From contig DAIOGF010000002.1 in NCBI GenBank assembly GCA_036745415.1, positions 1-64,000 of the forward strand: a stretch of DNA of 64,000 bases, written 5' to 3'. The stretch is from CAILQE01 sp036745415. GTDB lineage: Bacteria; Patescibacteriota; Saccharimonadia; Saccharimonadales; UBA4665. The notes below the pieces were generated by a model, which did not search any database, was not told the origin of the DNA, and saw only the letters and a program-made list of their open reading frames with translations. The position numbers and the translations under genes are program-made. Shown piece after piece: positions 23,829 to 32,903 of the stretch. Within the stretch, counting starts at the first letter, position 1. Every line of letters starts with the position of its first letter.

Positions 23829-24446
23829 ATGAAGCCAGATTTTAAGATAGTTGGGATTTCCGGAAAAATAAGATCTGGAAAAGACACCCTAGCTAATCTA
23901 ATGATGGAAGATGGATACTACGGAGTTTCCTTAGGTGAAATTGTGCGCGATCATTCCAGAACTTTATTTGAGAAAAGTCCAAATCCTATAGCTGTTGAAA
24001 ATATGACTCGTACTTCAAATATTCTTAGAAAGCAGTTAGGTCCTGATTTCTTATACAAAGAAGCTGTTCGGCAGTTCACTGAGCTAAAAGACTCTAGAAA
24101 ATACAAGGGTCTATTAATGTTTAGCGTTCGCGCTCCAATTGAGGCAGACAACATAATTGCTTCAGGAGGAAAATTAGTTTGGGTAGAAGCCAGCGATGAA
24201 GATAGATACAAAAGAGCGATGGACTATTTGAGAGAGGGTGATGAGAGAATTTCTTTTGAAGAATTTAAGCGAAACGAAGAGAGTCAATTTAAGCCTAATC
24301 TTGATTTGCCTACCGAAATTCAAATGAACTTAGATTATGTTAAATCTAGAGCAACCAATATTCTTACGAATGACTCAGATTTGGAGCACTTTAACTCCAA
24401 GGCTCAGGAATTAATAGAAGAATTAGATAGCTCAAGCAATATCTAA
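23829..24446 (+). CDS. P-loop nucleotide/dephospho-CoA-kinase-like protein
   Basis: A 205-residue kinase-fold protein with Walker A GISGKIRSGKDT at residues 9-20. A short acidic/Arg-rich middle follows (SLGEIVRDHSR), with a VRAPIEADNI region and a C-terminal VEASDEDRYKRAMDYLREGD helix similar to dephospho-CoA kinase and adenylate-kinase-like proteins. Substrate unknown. It starts one base after the rpoD stop and 27 nt before polA, so it lies inside a dnaG-rpoD-x-polA block and may serve nucleotide supply (inference). Confidence 0.7.
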   Translation: MKPDFKIVGISGKIRSGKDTLANLMMEDGYYGVSLGEIVRDHSRTLFEKSPNPIAVENMTRTSNILRKQLGPDFLYKEAVRQFTELKDSRKYKGLLMFSVRAPIEADNIIASGGKLVWVEASDEDRYKRAMDYLREGDERISFEEFKRNEESQFKPNLDLPTEIQMNLDYVKSRATNILTNDSDLEHFNSKAQELIEELDSSSNI

Positions 24447-24461
24447 ATTTAAAATTCTCGC

Positions 24462-24467
24462 TATACT
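24462..24467 (+). promoter_or_regulatory. -10 box, leaderless polA
   Basis: TATACT ends exactly 6 nt before the ATG at 24474. Confidence 0.55.
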
Positions 24468-24473
24468 ATAACT

Positions 24474-27089
24474 ATGGAGAAGGGCAGCAAGAAAAGATTT
24501 GTAGTAATTGACGGTAAAAGTGTATTTTATCGAGGATTCTACGCCATGCCTTATTTAAAAACTGTAAGCGGTACTCCAACAGGAGGAGTTTATGGTTTTG
24601 CTCTAATGTCTTTAGAGGTTATAAAACGTCTGAAGCCAGACTATGTAGCTATAGCTTGGGACAAGCCTAAGACAAATATTCGTAAACGACTAGAAATATA
24701 TTCAGGCTATAAAGCTGGAAGAAAGCCCGCACCACCTGAATTTTATGAACAAATCCCAATACTTCATAAGCTTCTTGATTCGCTTGGATGGCCACTTTAT
24801 GAACTAGATGATTACGAGGCAGATGATATTATTGGCGCCTTAGCGAATCAAGCTTCGAATCAGAATATTGAAACTATAATAATTACATCAGACATGGATA
24901 TGTTGCAAGTAGTTCACGACGATATTAAAGTATATGCATTAAAAACAGGGCTATCTAACATTGAGCTTTACTCACCTAAGACTTTTGAAGCTAAGCACCA
25001 TATTAAAGTTAGTCAGTACCTTGATTTAAAGGCGCTTAAAGGCGATAGTTCAGACAACATTCCCGGAGTTCCAGGTATAGGTGAAAAGACCGCTGTAGAC
25101 CTCCTAAATCAGTATAAGAGCCTTGATGGAATCTATGAGAACATAGATTTAATCAAAGATGCTGTTAGGAATAAATTAGTGACTGGAAAGGACTCAGCTT
25201 ATATGAGTAAAAAATTGGCTGAAATTTGGATAGACGCTCCAGTAAAACTAAATCTCGATGAAATAGATGGAAGTAATATTAAGGTTGATGAGCTCATTAA
25301 GCTTTTAGAAGAGTTACAGTTTAATACACTTAAAAACAAAGTAAGCGAATTATTTCCAAAATACAAAACTGCAGTATTAGAAAATAGCTCGAAGTTTAAA
25401 GTGGTACATGTCAAAGATCTAAATGAGCTTTCTTGGCTTGAAAAATATAAAGATCCGATTTTTATTTATGGAAGATCTTCAGATAAGTTTTATCAAAAAC
25501 CCAGTGTTTTAATGCTTGGAGATGAAAAGACCTGTTATGCGATTGATCTTAACAAGTTCGATAAAGAAGAACTTACCAAGAAGCTAGGAAATATTAAAAA
25601 TATAATAGGCTTTGATACTAAAAGCAGTATAAAAATACTTTTAAACTACACTAAATCACCAAAGGTTATTCATGATGTATTGATAGGGGCATTTTTACTT
25701 AACTCGGTTCAGGGTGAGATCACTTTAGGTTCTTTGGCTAATTTAGGCTACGAAGTAAACGATTTAGATAACGAGGAATTATTATCTAGATCTGGTGAAA
25801 TACTTGGGTGTATAAAAGATTTATACCTAAGACAAATTGATGAATTCAAAAACTTTCCCGAAATAAATAAGCTGGCCAAAAATGTTGAATGGCCCGTTAT
25901 TTCTGTGCTTGCCGAAATGGAAAAGACAGGGATAAAACTAGATGTAGATTACATATCCGAGTTTAATAAAAAAATTGAACAAAGCATTCAAAGTCTAGAA
26001 AAAAATATATTCGAGATAGCTGGACATGAATTTAATATTGCTAGCCCACAGCAATTATCAGAAGTTCTTTTTTCTGAGAATGAACTAGGTTTATCTACTG
26101 GCGGTATTAAGAAAACCAAGAAAGGTTATTCAACTGCTGCTAACGAATTAGATAAAGTCAGGCTTATTAATCCAATAATTAATCTCATTAGTGATTACAG
26201 GGAAGTGGTGAAATTAAAAAACACCTACGTAGATACTTTGCCAAAACAAATCGATGAAGAATCTAGAGTGCATACCACCTTTAGTCTTACCACCGCGCAA
26301 ACTGGTAGATTAAGCTCCCTTGATCCAAATCTGCAAAATATTCCAACTAGAACAGATTTAGGAAGAAATATTAGGACAGCTTTTGTTCCTGGTCCTGGAA
26401 ATGTCTTTGTGAGTGCGGACTATGCTCAGTTTGAATTAAGGCTAGCTGCCGTATTCTCTGAAGATAAGGAGCTTATTAAATTATTTAACGAAGATGTAGA
26501 TATCTATACAGTTACCGCATCTCAGATTTACGGAAGAAATCCAGAAGATATAACTAAGCAAATGAGAGATGCCGCAAAGACAATTAACTTCGGAATTATA
26601 TATGGAATTAGCCCTCATGGTTTGTCTAATTCAACGGGAATGAGCTATGAACAATCCAAAGCTTTTATAGATAAATATAAGGAAATTCGAAAGCCACTCT
26701 TCGATTACATGGAAAAAATTACAGAAAAAACTAAAGAGCTTGGATATGCTGAAACTATGTTTGGAAGAAGGCGTTATTTCCCAGATATAAAATCCAGTAA
26801 TTTTGTAGTGAGACAAGCAGCTGAAAGGGCGGCAATAAACATGCCTATTCAAGGTACTGAAGCTGATCTCATGAAGATGGCTATGATTGAATGCGATAAG
26901 TCTCTAAAAGAATTACATAACGACTGTAAGATACTTCTTCAAGTACATGACTCGGTTTTAGTTGAATGTCCAAAGGAAGTAGCCAAACAAGTATCCAGCG
27001 TTATTCGTGAATCAATGGAGAATATTTACAAGCTACCCCTAAAGCTTAAAGTAGAGGTGAAAATTGGTAATAACTGGGGAGAATTATAG
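24474..27089 (+). CDS. polA: DNA polymerase I, exonuclease-dead middle domain
   Basis: An 871-residue family A polymerase. Residues 1-295 are the 5'-3' nuclease (DYEADDIIGA, TSDMDMLQ, GDSSDNIPGVPGIGEKTA). Residues ~300-460 hold the position of the 3'-5' exonuclease, but the DxE motif is missing (IFIYGRSS), so proofreading is probably absent, as in Taq. Residues ~470-871 are the polymerase: QTGRLSSLDPNLQNIP, motif A DYAQFELR (Asp649), motif B RDAAKTINFGIIYG, motif C VHDSVLVE. Motif A has Ala and Phe where most enzymes have Ser and Ile. It fills gaps and removes primers in repair and replication. Confidence 0.96.
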   Translation: MEKGSKKRFVVIDGKSVFYRGFYAMPYLKTVSGTPTGGVYGFALMSLEVIKRLKPDYVAIAWDKPKTNIRKRLEIYSGYKAGRKPAPPEFYEQIPILHKLLDSLGWPLYELDDYEADDIIGALANQASNQNIETIIITSDMDMLQVVHDDIKVYALKTGLSNIELYSPKTFEAKHHIKVSQYLDLKALKGDSSDNIPGVPGIGEKTAVDLLNQYKSLDGIYENIDLIKDAVRNKLVTGKDSAYMSKKLAEIWIDAPVKLNLDEIDGSNIKVDELIKLLEELQFNTLKNKVSELFPKYKTAVLENSSKFKVVHVKDLNELSWLEKYKDPIFIYGRSSDKFYQKPSVLMLGDEKTCYAIDLNKFDKEELTKKLGNIKNIIGFDTKSSIKILLNYTKSPKVIHDVLIGAFLLNSVQGEITLGSLANLGYEVNDLDNEELLSRSGEILGCIKDLYLRQIDEFKNFPEINKLAKNVEWPVISVLAEMEKTGIKLDVDYISEFNKKIEQSIQSLEKNIFEIAGHEFNIASPQQLSEVLFSENELGLSTGGIKKTKKGYSTAANELDKVRLINPIINLISDYREVVKLKNTYVDTLPKQIDEESRVHTTFSLTTAQTGRLSSLDPNLQNIPTRTDLGRNIRTAFVPGPGNVFVSADYAQFELRLAAVFSEDKELIKLFNEDVDIYTVTASQIYGRNPEDITKQMRDAAKTINFGIIYGISPHGLSNSTGMSYEQSKAFIDKYKEIRKPLFDYMEKITEKTKELGYAETMFGRRRYFPDIKSSNFVVRQAAERAAINMPIQGTEADLMKMAMIECDKSLKELHNDCKILLQVHDSVLVECPKEVAKQVSSVIRESMENIYKLPLKLKVEVKIGNNWGEL

Positions 27090-27533
27090 TTACTTTCTAA
27101 TCCTTTGAATATTTGGCCTAGAACCCTTTACGATCCGCCTCTTCTTGTATAGAAAAATATTTAAAGCCATAAAGATTACCCATAAAGATATGATTGCATC
27201 TATTAAGCTTGTTGTCTTGGCTATGATTCCGCTAGCCCTAGGAAGGTTAAAATAACCACTCACAAGAAAAGTGATCCCTTCAGTTCCTAGTAAAAAAATG
27301 TTTAGCCTTCGACTACGTTTTTTCTGAACAAGAAATCCTAAGGCCGCTACTCCAACAAACCAAAACACTGTCATGATAAATAATATGAGGGTTGGGATAG
27401 CATTACTTACACAGTCGCTGCTACTTGAATGGCAAGTGGAAATTATATTAATAAATGTGTTAATTAAGCTTAGAAGTGACATCACAATTAATTGAATGAG
27501 TGTTCCGAGGCCTGTCTGAAATCTATAGCGCAT
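27090..27533 (-). CDS. Four-helix membrane protein, unknown
   Basis: A 147-residue polytopic protein with four hydrophobic segments (about 10-32, 47-70, 80-95, 108-130) and a very basic C-tail (KKRRIVKGSRPNIQRIRK). I do not recognise a family. It converges on polA with no gap. Confidence 0.55.
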   Translation of the reverse strand: MRYRFQTGLGTLIQLIVMSLLSLINTFINIISTCHSSSSDCVSNAIPTLILFIMTVFWFVGVAALGFLVQKKRSRRLNIFLLGTEGITFLVSGYFNLPRASGIIAKTTSLIDAIISLWVIFMALNIFLYKKRRIVKGSRPNIQRIRK

Positions 27534-27600
27534 AAATTAAGAATAATCCTAATAAGTAATTATTTCTACACCTTGTAATTATCTTTTATTTATTGTAAAA

Positions 27601-27606
27601 TATACT
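27601..27606 (+). promoter_or_regulatory. -10 box, leaderless start
   Basis: TATACT ends exactly 6 nt before the ATG at 27613, with no ribosome site. Confidence 0.55.
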
Positions 27607-27612
27607 TAATTT

Positions 27613-28182
27613 ATGAGGTCTATCAATCGATATATCTACGGACTAATTATCGCAATTTTACTGATTGTATTAATTGTGTTTTTAGCGAATAATCCAAAAT
27701 CCAATAATTCGTCTACTCCTCTCGTTTCAAGTTATTCAAATCAAAGTTCTTATGTAGAAGTTTATCTAAGGGGCCCAATTACATCTAATCAAGACCATAA
27801 CGATATTAGTATTACTGTTAGTGCAGACAAAGTAACAATGACTGACTATGTTGGCTACGACGGGAAAGTATTAGATTCTAGAACTTACTCAAATTCTAGT
27901 AATTCATATCTTAATTTCCTTAAGTCTTTAGACGTAGCTGGTTTTGTAAATTCAGACAAAGGCAGCATTAATTCTAGCTCCGTAGGTAGATGCAGCTTTG
28001 GTGAAATTTATCAGTTCAAAATATACAAGGATGACCAAAAAATTCAGGACCTATGGACTAGTGACTGTGATGGAGTTGGGGGCAACTTTAAGGGTGTAGC
28101 GTCTAATGTCTTTACTCTATTTAAGCTACAGGTTCCAGATTTTAATGATTTAATTCAAGAAGTAAATCTTAATACCTACTAG
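27613..28182 (+). CDS. Membrane-anchored extracytoplasmic protein, unknown
   Basis: A 189-residue protein with an N-terminal signal-anchor (hydrophobic residues 8-26) and a ~155-residue Ser/Asn-rich outside domain containing two cysteines (GRCSFGE and SDCDGVG) that could pair. No lipobox Cys follows the helix. I do not recognise the domain. Its end overlaps by 14 nt the end of the small minus-strand gene at 28169. Confidence 0.6.
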   Translation: MRSINRYIYGLIIAILLIVLIVFLANNPKSNNSSTPLVSSYSNQSSYVEVYLRGPITSNQDHNDISITVSADKVTMTDYVGYDGKVLDSRTYSNSSNSYLNFLKSLDVAGFVNSDKGSINSSSVGRCSFGEIYQFKIYKDDQKIQDLWTSDCDGVGGNFKGVASNVFTLFKLQVPDFNDLIQEVNLNTY

Positions 28183-28408
28183 TTCTTATAATTATTTTTT
28201 TATCTGTAATATTTTCTTTTATATGGGGTAGATCAAAGCGAATAGCATTTGCTAATGCAGAGTTATTGACCTCTATGATTATTGATTGATTTTGGAGAGC
28301 AACATTTACGTCTTCTTTGTATTTTTCCATAACATATTTCTTAATGAGATCAATTACTTCGGGCTTTTTTAGATTAACATTTGATAAAATCTTGTTAATA
28401 TTATCCAT
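28169..28408 (-). CDS. Small protein, possibly DciA/DUF721-like
   Basis: A 79-residue protein. Its second half (SIIIEVNNSALANAIRFDL, then ITDKKIIIRTSRY) resembles the C-terminal strand-helix-strand pattern of DUF721/DciA proteins, where a beta strand ends in a small polar residue before a helix and a final basic strand. DciA is the replicative helicase loader in many bacteria. This is a weak pattern match; the N-terminal helix is short. The gene lies next to mutM and holA in a replication/repair neighbourhood. Confidence 0.5.
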   Translation of the reverse strand: MDNINKILSNVNLKKPEVIDLIKKYVMEKYKEDVNVALQNQSIIIEVNNSALANAIRFDLPHIKENITDKKIIIRTSRY

Positions 28409-28442
28409 ATAATAAATATTATAATCTTTTTATAAGGAGTTT

Positions 28443-29312
28443 ATGCCAGAATTACCAGAAGTAGAGACAGTAAGAAGAGGACTTAATAATTTATCTCTTA
28501 ATAAGTCTATTTCTAAGATTGCTTCAGACTGGACTAAATCTCTACCGGTAACAGATGAAGATATGGCCAAATACATTGTAGGAACAAAGATTATAAATGT
28601 GGGAAGAAGGGGCAAGCTGCTTATCATGGAGCTAAATAATAACTACAGTCTACTTGTTCATCTTAGAATGACTGGTCAGATGGTGTATCGATCTAAGTCC
28701 GAAACCTTTGGAGCCGGACATCCCAATGATTCACTTATAGGAAAATTGCCAGATAAATCTACTAGAGTGATCATAGATTTTGATGACGGATCAAAACTCT
28801 TTTTTAACGATCAAAGAAAATTCGGTTGGATATCTTTAGTCAAGAATACGGAAATAAACAGAGTAAAATTTCTTAGAACAATGGGCCCCGAACCACTTGA
28901 GGAAGGTTTTACATATAAGATTTTTAAGTCTAGCTTGAAGACAAGATGGAATTCTCAAATAAAGGCCGCACTACTTGATCAGCATGTGATTGCAGGTATA
29001 GGTAATATTTATGCTGACGAGAGTCTATGGATGGCAAAAATTCATCCACTAACCAAAATATCGGATATATCTGAAGCGAAACTCAAGAATTTATACACGA
29101 GCATAAAAGAGGTTTTGCTACTTTCTATTGAAAAAGGTGGCTCCACAGACAGAAACTATGTTAACGCTGAAGGAAAAAAGGGTAGCTACATAAGCTTTGC
29201 CAGAGTGTTTAGAAGAGAAGGTAAACAGTGCTATAGGTGCGGAACAATTATTAAGAAAATGCGTGCAGCTGGACGTGGAACACACATTTGTCCAAAATGT
29301 CAGAAACTATAA
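28443..29312 (+). CDS. mutM: Formamidopyrimidine-DNA glycosylase
   Basis: A 289-residue Fpg/MutM. The N-terminus is MPELPEVETVRRGL, with catalytic Pro2 and Glu3. The beta-catalytic Lys is in GRRGKLLIM, the helix-two-turn-helix has DQHVIAGIGNIYADE, and the C-terminal zinc finger keeps its four cysteines (CYRCG and CPKC). It removes 8-oxoguanine and FapyG from DNA. AAGGAG lies 5 nt before the ATG. holA follows after 14 nt. Confidence 0.97.
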   Translation: MPELPEVETVRRGLNNLSLNKSISKIASDWTKSLPVTDEDMAKYIVGTKIINVGRRGKLLIMELNNNYSLLVHLRMTGQMVYRSKSETFGAGHPNDSLIGKLPDKSTRVIIDFDDGSKLFFNDQRKFGWISLVKNTEINRVKFLRTMGPEPLEEGFTYKIFKSSLKTRWNSQIKAALLDQHVIAGIGNIYADESLWMAKIHPLTKISDISEAKLKNLYTSIKEVLLLSIEKGGSTDRNYVNAEGKKGSYISFARVFRREGKQCYRCGTIIKKMRAAGRGTHICPKCQKL

Positions 29313-29326
29313 GGTAAGATATATCT

Positions 29327-30241
29327 ATGTTATATGTTTTTGCAGGTGACAATAATTACGCTATTGATCAGAAAATTAAGAGTGTCATTGCTGATGAATT
29401 GAAATCTAATCCTGGTTCAGAGATACATAATATTGATGAACTAACTACCAAATTACACGAAATCTATTCATTGATGGACGGTTATTCGTTATTTTCTTCA
29501 CATAAGATTATAGTTATAAAAAATCCTATTAAAATAAATGGTTTTTCGGAAGGGTACGAAAAATTAATGGGGCAAGCTAGTGACAACGCTTTAATAATTG
29601 CCGGACACGAGATGGATAAAAGAACTTCAATGTATAAATTCTTTAAGAAGCAGCAAAATTTCATGGAATTTAATAGTTTAAGTCCTGCCGAACTAAATAA
29701 ATGGGTTGTTGAATATTCCAAAAGCATAGGCGCCATCATTAGTTCTTTTGATGCAACTTTCTTAATTGGAAGATTAGGCAATGATCAATATCTTTTGAAA
29801 AATGAAATAGATAAATTGGCTCTTCTGGGAAACAACATAAACAAGAGCAATATTCAGAATTTTAGTGATCAGACTATTGAAAGTAGCATTTTTGATTTAA
29901 TAGAAGCTACATTTAGCGGCAACCCTAAAAAAGCATTAGAAATTTATAACGAACAAATACAACTGAAGGTTGAACCGATTCAAATCATGTATTTACTTAC
30001 ATGGCAGTTAATAAGCCTTAGTTATATGTACTTAGGAAAGAATCTATCATCTCAAGAATTAGAGAAAAAATATAAAGTAAAATCCTTCTTTCAATCCAAA
30101 GCTAGAAGGGTGGTTGATAGAATGTCCTATCCTGAATTTAGGGGCTTAGTTTCTCGTATTGCATATATTGATTACAAATCAAAAACCTCATCATTAGAAC
30201 TCGATGAGGCTTTGAGAAATTTTATTGTAACTATTTCTTAG
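29327..30241 (+). CDS. holA: DNA polymerase III delta subunit
   Basis: A 304-residue HolA. It has the N-terminal AAA+-like fold without a P-loop (MLYVFAGDNNYAI, then HKIIVIKN), the middle ALIIAGHEMDKRTSMYKFF, and the C-terminal helical domain with SSIFDLIEATFSGNPKKALE and the DEALRNFIV end. It opens the beta clamp as part of the clamp loader. It converges on rpsT with an 11-nt overlap, a frequent holA-rpsT neighbourhood in bacteria. Confidence 0.92.
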   Translation: MLYVFAGDNNYAIDQKIKSVIADELKSNPGSEIHNIDELTTKLHEIYSLMDGYSLFSSHKIIVIKNPIKINGFSEGYEKLMGQASDNALIIAGHEMDKRTSMYKFFKKQQNFMEFNSLSPAELNKWVVEYSKSIGAIISSFDATFLIGRLGNDQYLLKNEIDKLALLGNNINKSNIQNFSDQTIESSIFDLIEATFSGNPKKALEIYNEQIQLKVEPIQIMYLLTWQLISLSYMYLGKNLSSQELEKKYKVKSFFQSKARRVVDRMSYPEFRGLVSRIAYIDYKSKTSSLELDEALRNFIVTIS

Positions 30242-30515
30242 TTGTTTTCTTTGCTGTAGGCTTCGCTGGTTTAGTTGCTTTTGCCTTGGCTTGAGCTGCT
30301 GCTCGCTTCTTTAGTCTAGAAGCTTTGTTCTTGTGAATCACATTCTTCTTCGCAGCTTTATCTATAGAACTTTGAAGTTCCTTGTGACTCTTGGCTGTGC
30401 CATTTTTTTTGAAAGCTTTGAAGGCTGTCTTTAGGCTCTTCTTAGTCTTTGCATTTCTTATGGTAGCTTTCTTGGCTACCTTAACTCTTTTTTTGGCCGA
30501 TTTGATTATTGGCAT
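30231..30515 (-). CDS. rpsT: 30S ribosomal protein S20
   Basis: A 94-residue, very basic S20: IIKSAKKRVKVAKKATIRNAK at the start, the helical core SLKTAFKAFKK, SSIDKAAKKNVIHKNKASRLKKR, and a Lys/Ala/Pro-rich tail. It binds 16S rRNA early in 30S assembly. AAAGGAATAATAA precedes the ATG on the minus strand. Confidence 0.95.
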   Translation of the reverse strand: MPIIKSAKKRVKVAKKATIRNAKTKKSLKTAFKAFKKNGTAKSHKELQSSIDKAAKKNVIHKNKASRLKKRAAAQAKAKATKPAKPTAKKTTKK

Positions 30516-30592
30516 TTATTATTCCTTTTTAATTTAATGAAGTTACTATATTATTTTTAATCTGTTTTGTAAAGATTAACAGGGTGAATTTC

Positions 30593-31309
30593 TTACACTC
30601 CGAAAATGTTATTCTTGAATTCACTTTTAATGTTTTCAATCATTGATGCAAGATTTCCGCCGTTCGGTAAAGTTTTTGCTATGCTTCTTCCTCTTTGTAT
30701 AAGTCTCCATCCAAACCACACAACAAATAGTCTTACTATAAATCCTATTCCGCTAAGTATTGTTACAGCTATACCTGCCCAGAAAAATATCTTAACAACA
30801 GTTTTAAGGGTATTAAGGTTACTGTCCCATGATCCTGGATTATTGGGATTGTAATTAACATTCACAGAATCACCAGCGACCAATGAACAATTCGATGAAG
30901 ATTCGCTAGCTGATTGAACACTATATGTCTTTCCGTCAACGACGTATTTAGCGACCACTGTACATGAGCTAGATGTTGACTGCTGACCTTTAGAATTAGT
31001 AGTTGTTTGAACTTGTGGTTGTGATACTGAAACAATGGTTCCAGTAGTTTTAGCTGTCATTTTAGCTTGAGGTGTAAATTTAAATAAAACAGGAGCAAAT
31101 ATGAAGATAATACCCACAAAAACTCCCATTAGATTACCCCAAATTCCAGTACTTTTCTTGCCGCTTAATGGGTGAGGTGTACCAATAACAGCATCAAAAA
31201 TCATAATTCCACCGATTGCTTGATATGCCGCTGCGGTTGTGGCCTTATCCTTACTTTCATATTTTGCAATGAAAGATTTACCTTTTGATAACATGCTTGA
31301 GTAAAACAT
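30593..31309 (-). CDS. DUF3592-type membrane protein
   Basis: A 238-residue protein with hydrophobic segments at about 27-43, 57-80 and 170-200. Between them lies an extracytoplasmic domain with TTGTIVSVSQ, TVVAKYVVDGKTYSVQS, VAGDSVNVNYNPNNPGSW, which matches the DUF3592 pattern (a repeated beta domain with a 'V.Y.p.nP' motif). Function unknown. Two Cys (SSSCTVV, SSNCSLV) could form a disulfide. Confidence 0.75.
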   Translation of the reverse strand: MFYSSMLSKGKSFIAKYESKDKATTAAAYQAIGGIMIFDAVIGTPHPLSGKKSTGIWGNLMGVFVGIIFIFAPVLFKFTPQAKMTAKTTGTIVSVSQPQVQTTTNSKGQQSTSSSCTVVAKYVVDGKTYSVQSASESSSNCSLVAGDSVNVNYNPNNPGSWDSNLNTLKTVVKIFFWAGIAVTILSGIGFIVRLFVVWFGWRLIQRGRSIAKTLPNGGNLASMIENIKSEFKNNIFGV

Positions 31310-31418
31310 TTTTATATCTTTCTTTATTAATTATAATAATTTCAATTTATCATAAGTTGAAACCATAAACAATTTATGATAAAATAAGGTGGAAATTAAG
31401 TTAAAATAAAAATATAAA

Positions 31419-32903
31419 ATGCAAGATCCTAAAAAAGATATTCTAGATCGCCTTAAAACGGCAAATAATGTTCTTGTAACCGTATCGACAAATCCCAGCG
31501 TTGATCAGTTAGCTGCACTAATAGGGCTTAGTTTAATTGTTAATAAGTTAAACAAGCACGGATCTGCAGTTTTTAGCGGTACAGTTCCTTCTACAATTGA
31601 ATTCCTTAGGCCTAAAGATAGTATTGAGACAACTACTGACTCTCTTCGCGACTTTATTATCTCCTTAGATAAAAACAAAGCAGACAAGCTTAGATATAAG
31701 GTTGAAGATAAGGTTGTGAAGATATTTATAACTCCTTACAAAACTTCTCTTTCAGAGAAAGATTTAATTTTCTCACAAGGAGACTTCAATGTTGAGTTAG
31801 TGTTAGCGCTTGGTGTTACTAATCAAAAAGATATCGATCAAGCTATTACTTCACATGGAAGAATATTACATGATGCAACCGTAGCAACCATCAACACTAT
31901 CAATAAAAGTGAACTAGGAAATATTAATTGGACGGATCCACAGGCCAGTAGCTTATGTGAAATAGTCTATGAGTTGGCCAAGAGCTTAGAAGCAAGTTTT
32001 ATGAATGAACAGATTGCTACGGCTTTATTGACAGGAATAGTTTCTGAAACTGATCGTTTTTCTAATAAAAAGACAACGCCTAGAACAATGGCTGTTAGTG
32101 GTGAGCTTATGGCGGCAGGTGCCGATCAACAATTGGTAACGAACTCTCTAAAAGCGCCAGTAAAGAACGTGAATAATATTGATACTTTAAATATTTCTCA
32201 TACAAATGATTTGGAGAGTAAAGTTAAGAGCGAACTAGGTGTGGCTCCAGTTGCCGCGGTGCCTTTACCTGCGCCTAAACCTGTAATTCCTCCAGCAATT
32301 TCTAATCCTCCAGTATCTCCTCCTAGGGCAGAACCAAGTTTACCAGTTTTAGATCCAGCAACACTAGATCCTAATTACAGAGACCCTGACTTATATGTTG
32401 GTCCAGACTCCAAGTTTATGACAGAGCCGCCTAAGAATAATTCTAAGCTTACAGCCAATATAGCTCCTGAGGCATATGATCCATCAACTGATCCTTTATC
32501 TAAATTATCTAACGATCTTTCTCTGGGCACAAATAGTCCAGTTGATCAGAAGAAAATCATTCAACCATCACAAGGTTTTACTCCGCCTCCAACTAATTGG
32601 AATCCACCAGTTGCCCCAGTTATCAATACACCAGCTGAGCCAGGTGTTACTACGTCATTACCTGTACCTCAGAGTGCGCAGAATACACATATAGATAACG
32701 CTAGGGAAATGGTAAACAATGCACTTAGTTCTACTCCCGCTAATTCGCCACTAGAGCCAATAAAAGCGCTTAACGCTATGCCACTAGGAGATTCTCTTCA
32801 TCCAAATCCAGTAATTCCTGATAATACTCTAACCGTAACAACATCTGCTCCACCCGTTCCTCCACCAATCTCTTTTGATACTCCAGATAACCAGAATAAA
32901 TAG
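31419..32903 (+). CDS. DHH-family phosphoesterase-like protein, degenerate
   Basis: A 494-residue protein. Residues 1-250 follow the DHH/DHHA1 (NrnA/RecJ-like) fold: an N-terminal VLVTVSTNPSVDQLAALIG segment, LALGVTN, INWTDPQASSLCEIVYEL and TGIVSETDRF...TTPRTM. The metal-binding residues are largely gone: the first motif has Ser for His and Ser for the first Asp, and the DHH motif itself reads HDATVAT. Residues 270-494 are a Pro/Ser/Asn-rich disordered tail. It is probably a non-catalytic binding protein. Its stop overlaps the truB start, so translation is coupled. Confidence 0.75.
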   Translation: MQDPKKDILDRLKTANNVLVTVSTNPSVDQLAALIGLSLIVNKLNKHGSAVFSGTVPSTIEFLRPKDSIETTTDSLRDFIISLDKNKADKLRYKVEDKVVKIFITPYKTSLSEKDLIFSQGDFNVELVLALGVTNQKDIDQAITSHGRILHDATVATINTINKSELGNINWTDPQASSLCEIVYELAKSLEASFMNEQIATALLTGIVSETDRFSNKKTTPRTMAVSGELMAAGADQQLVTNSLKAPVKNVNNIDTLNISHTNDLESKVKSELGVAPVAAVPLPAPKPVIPPAISNPPVSPPRAEPSLPVLDPATLDPNYRDPDLYVGPDSKFMTEPPKNNSKLTANIAPEAYDPSTDPLSKLSNDLSLGTNSPVDQKKIIQPSQGFTPPPTNWNPPVAPVINTPAEPGVTTSLPVPQSAQNTHIDNAREMVNNALSSTPANSPLEPIKALNAMPLGDSLHPNPVIPDNTLTVTTSAPPVPPPISFDTPDNQNK

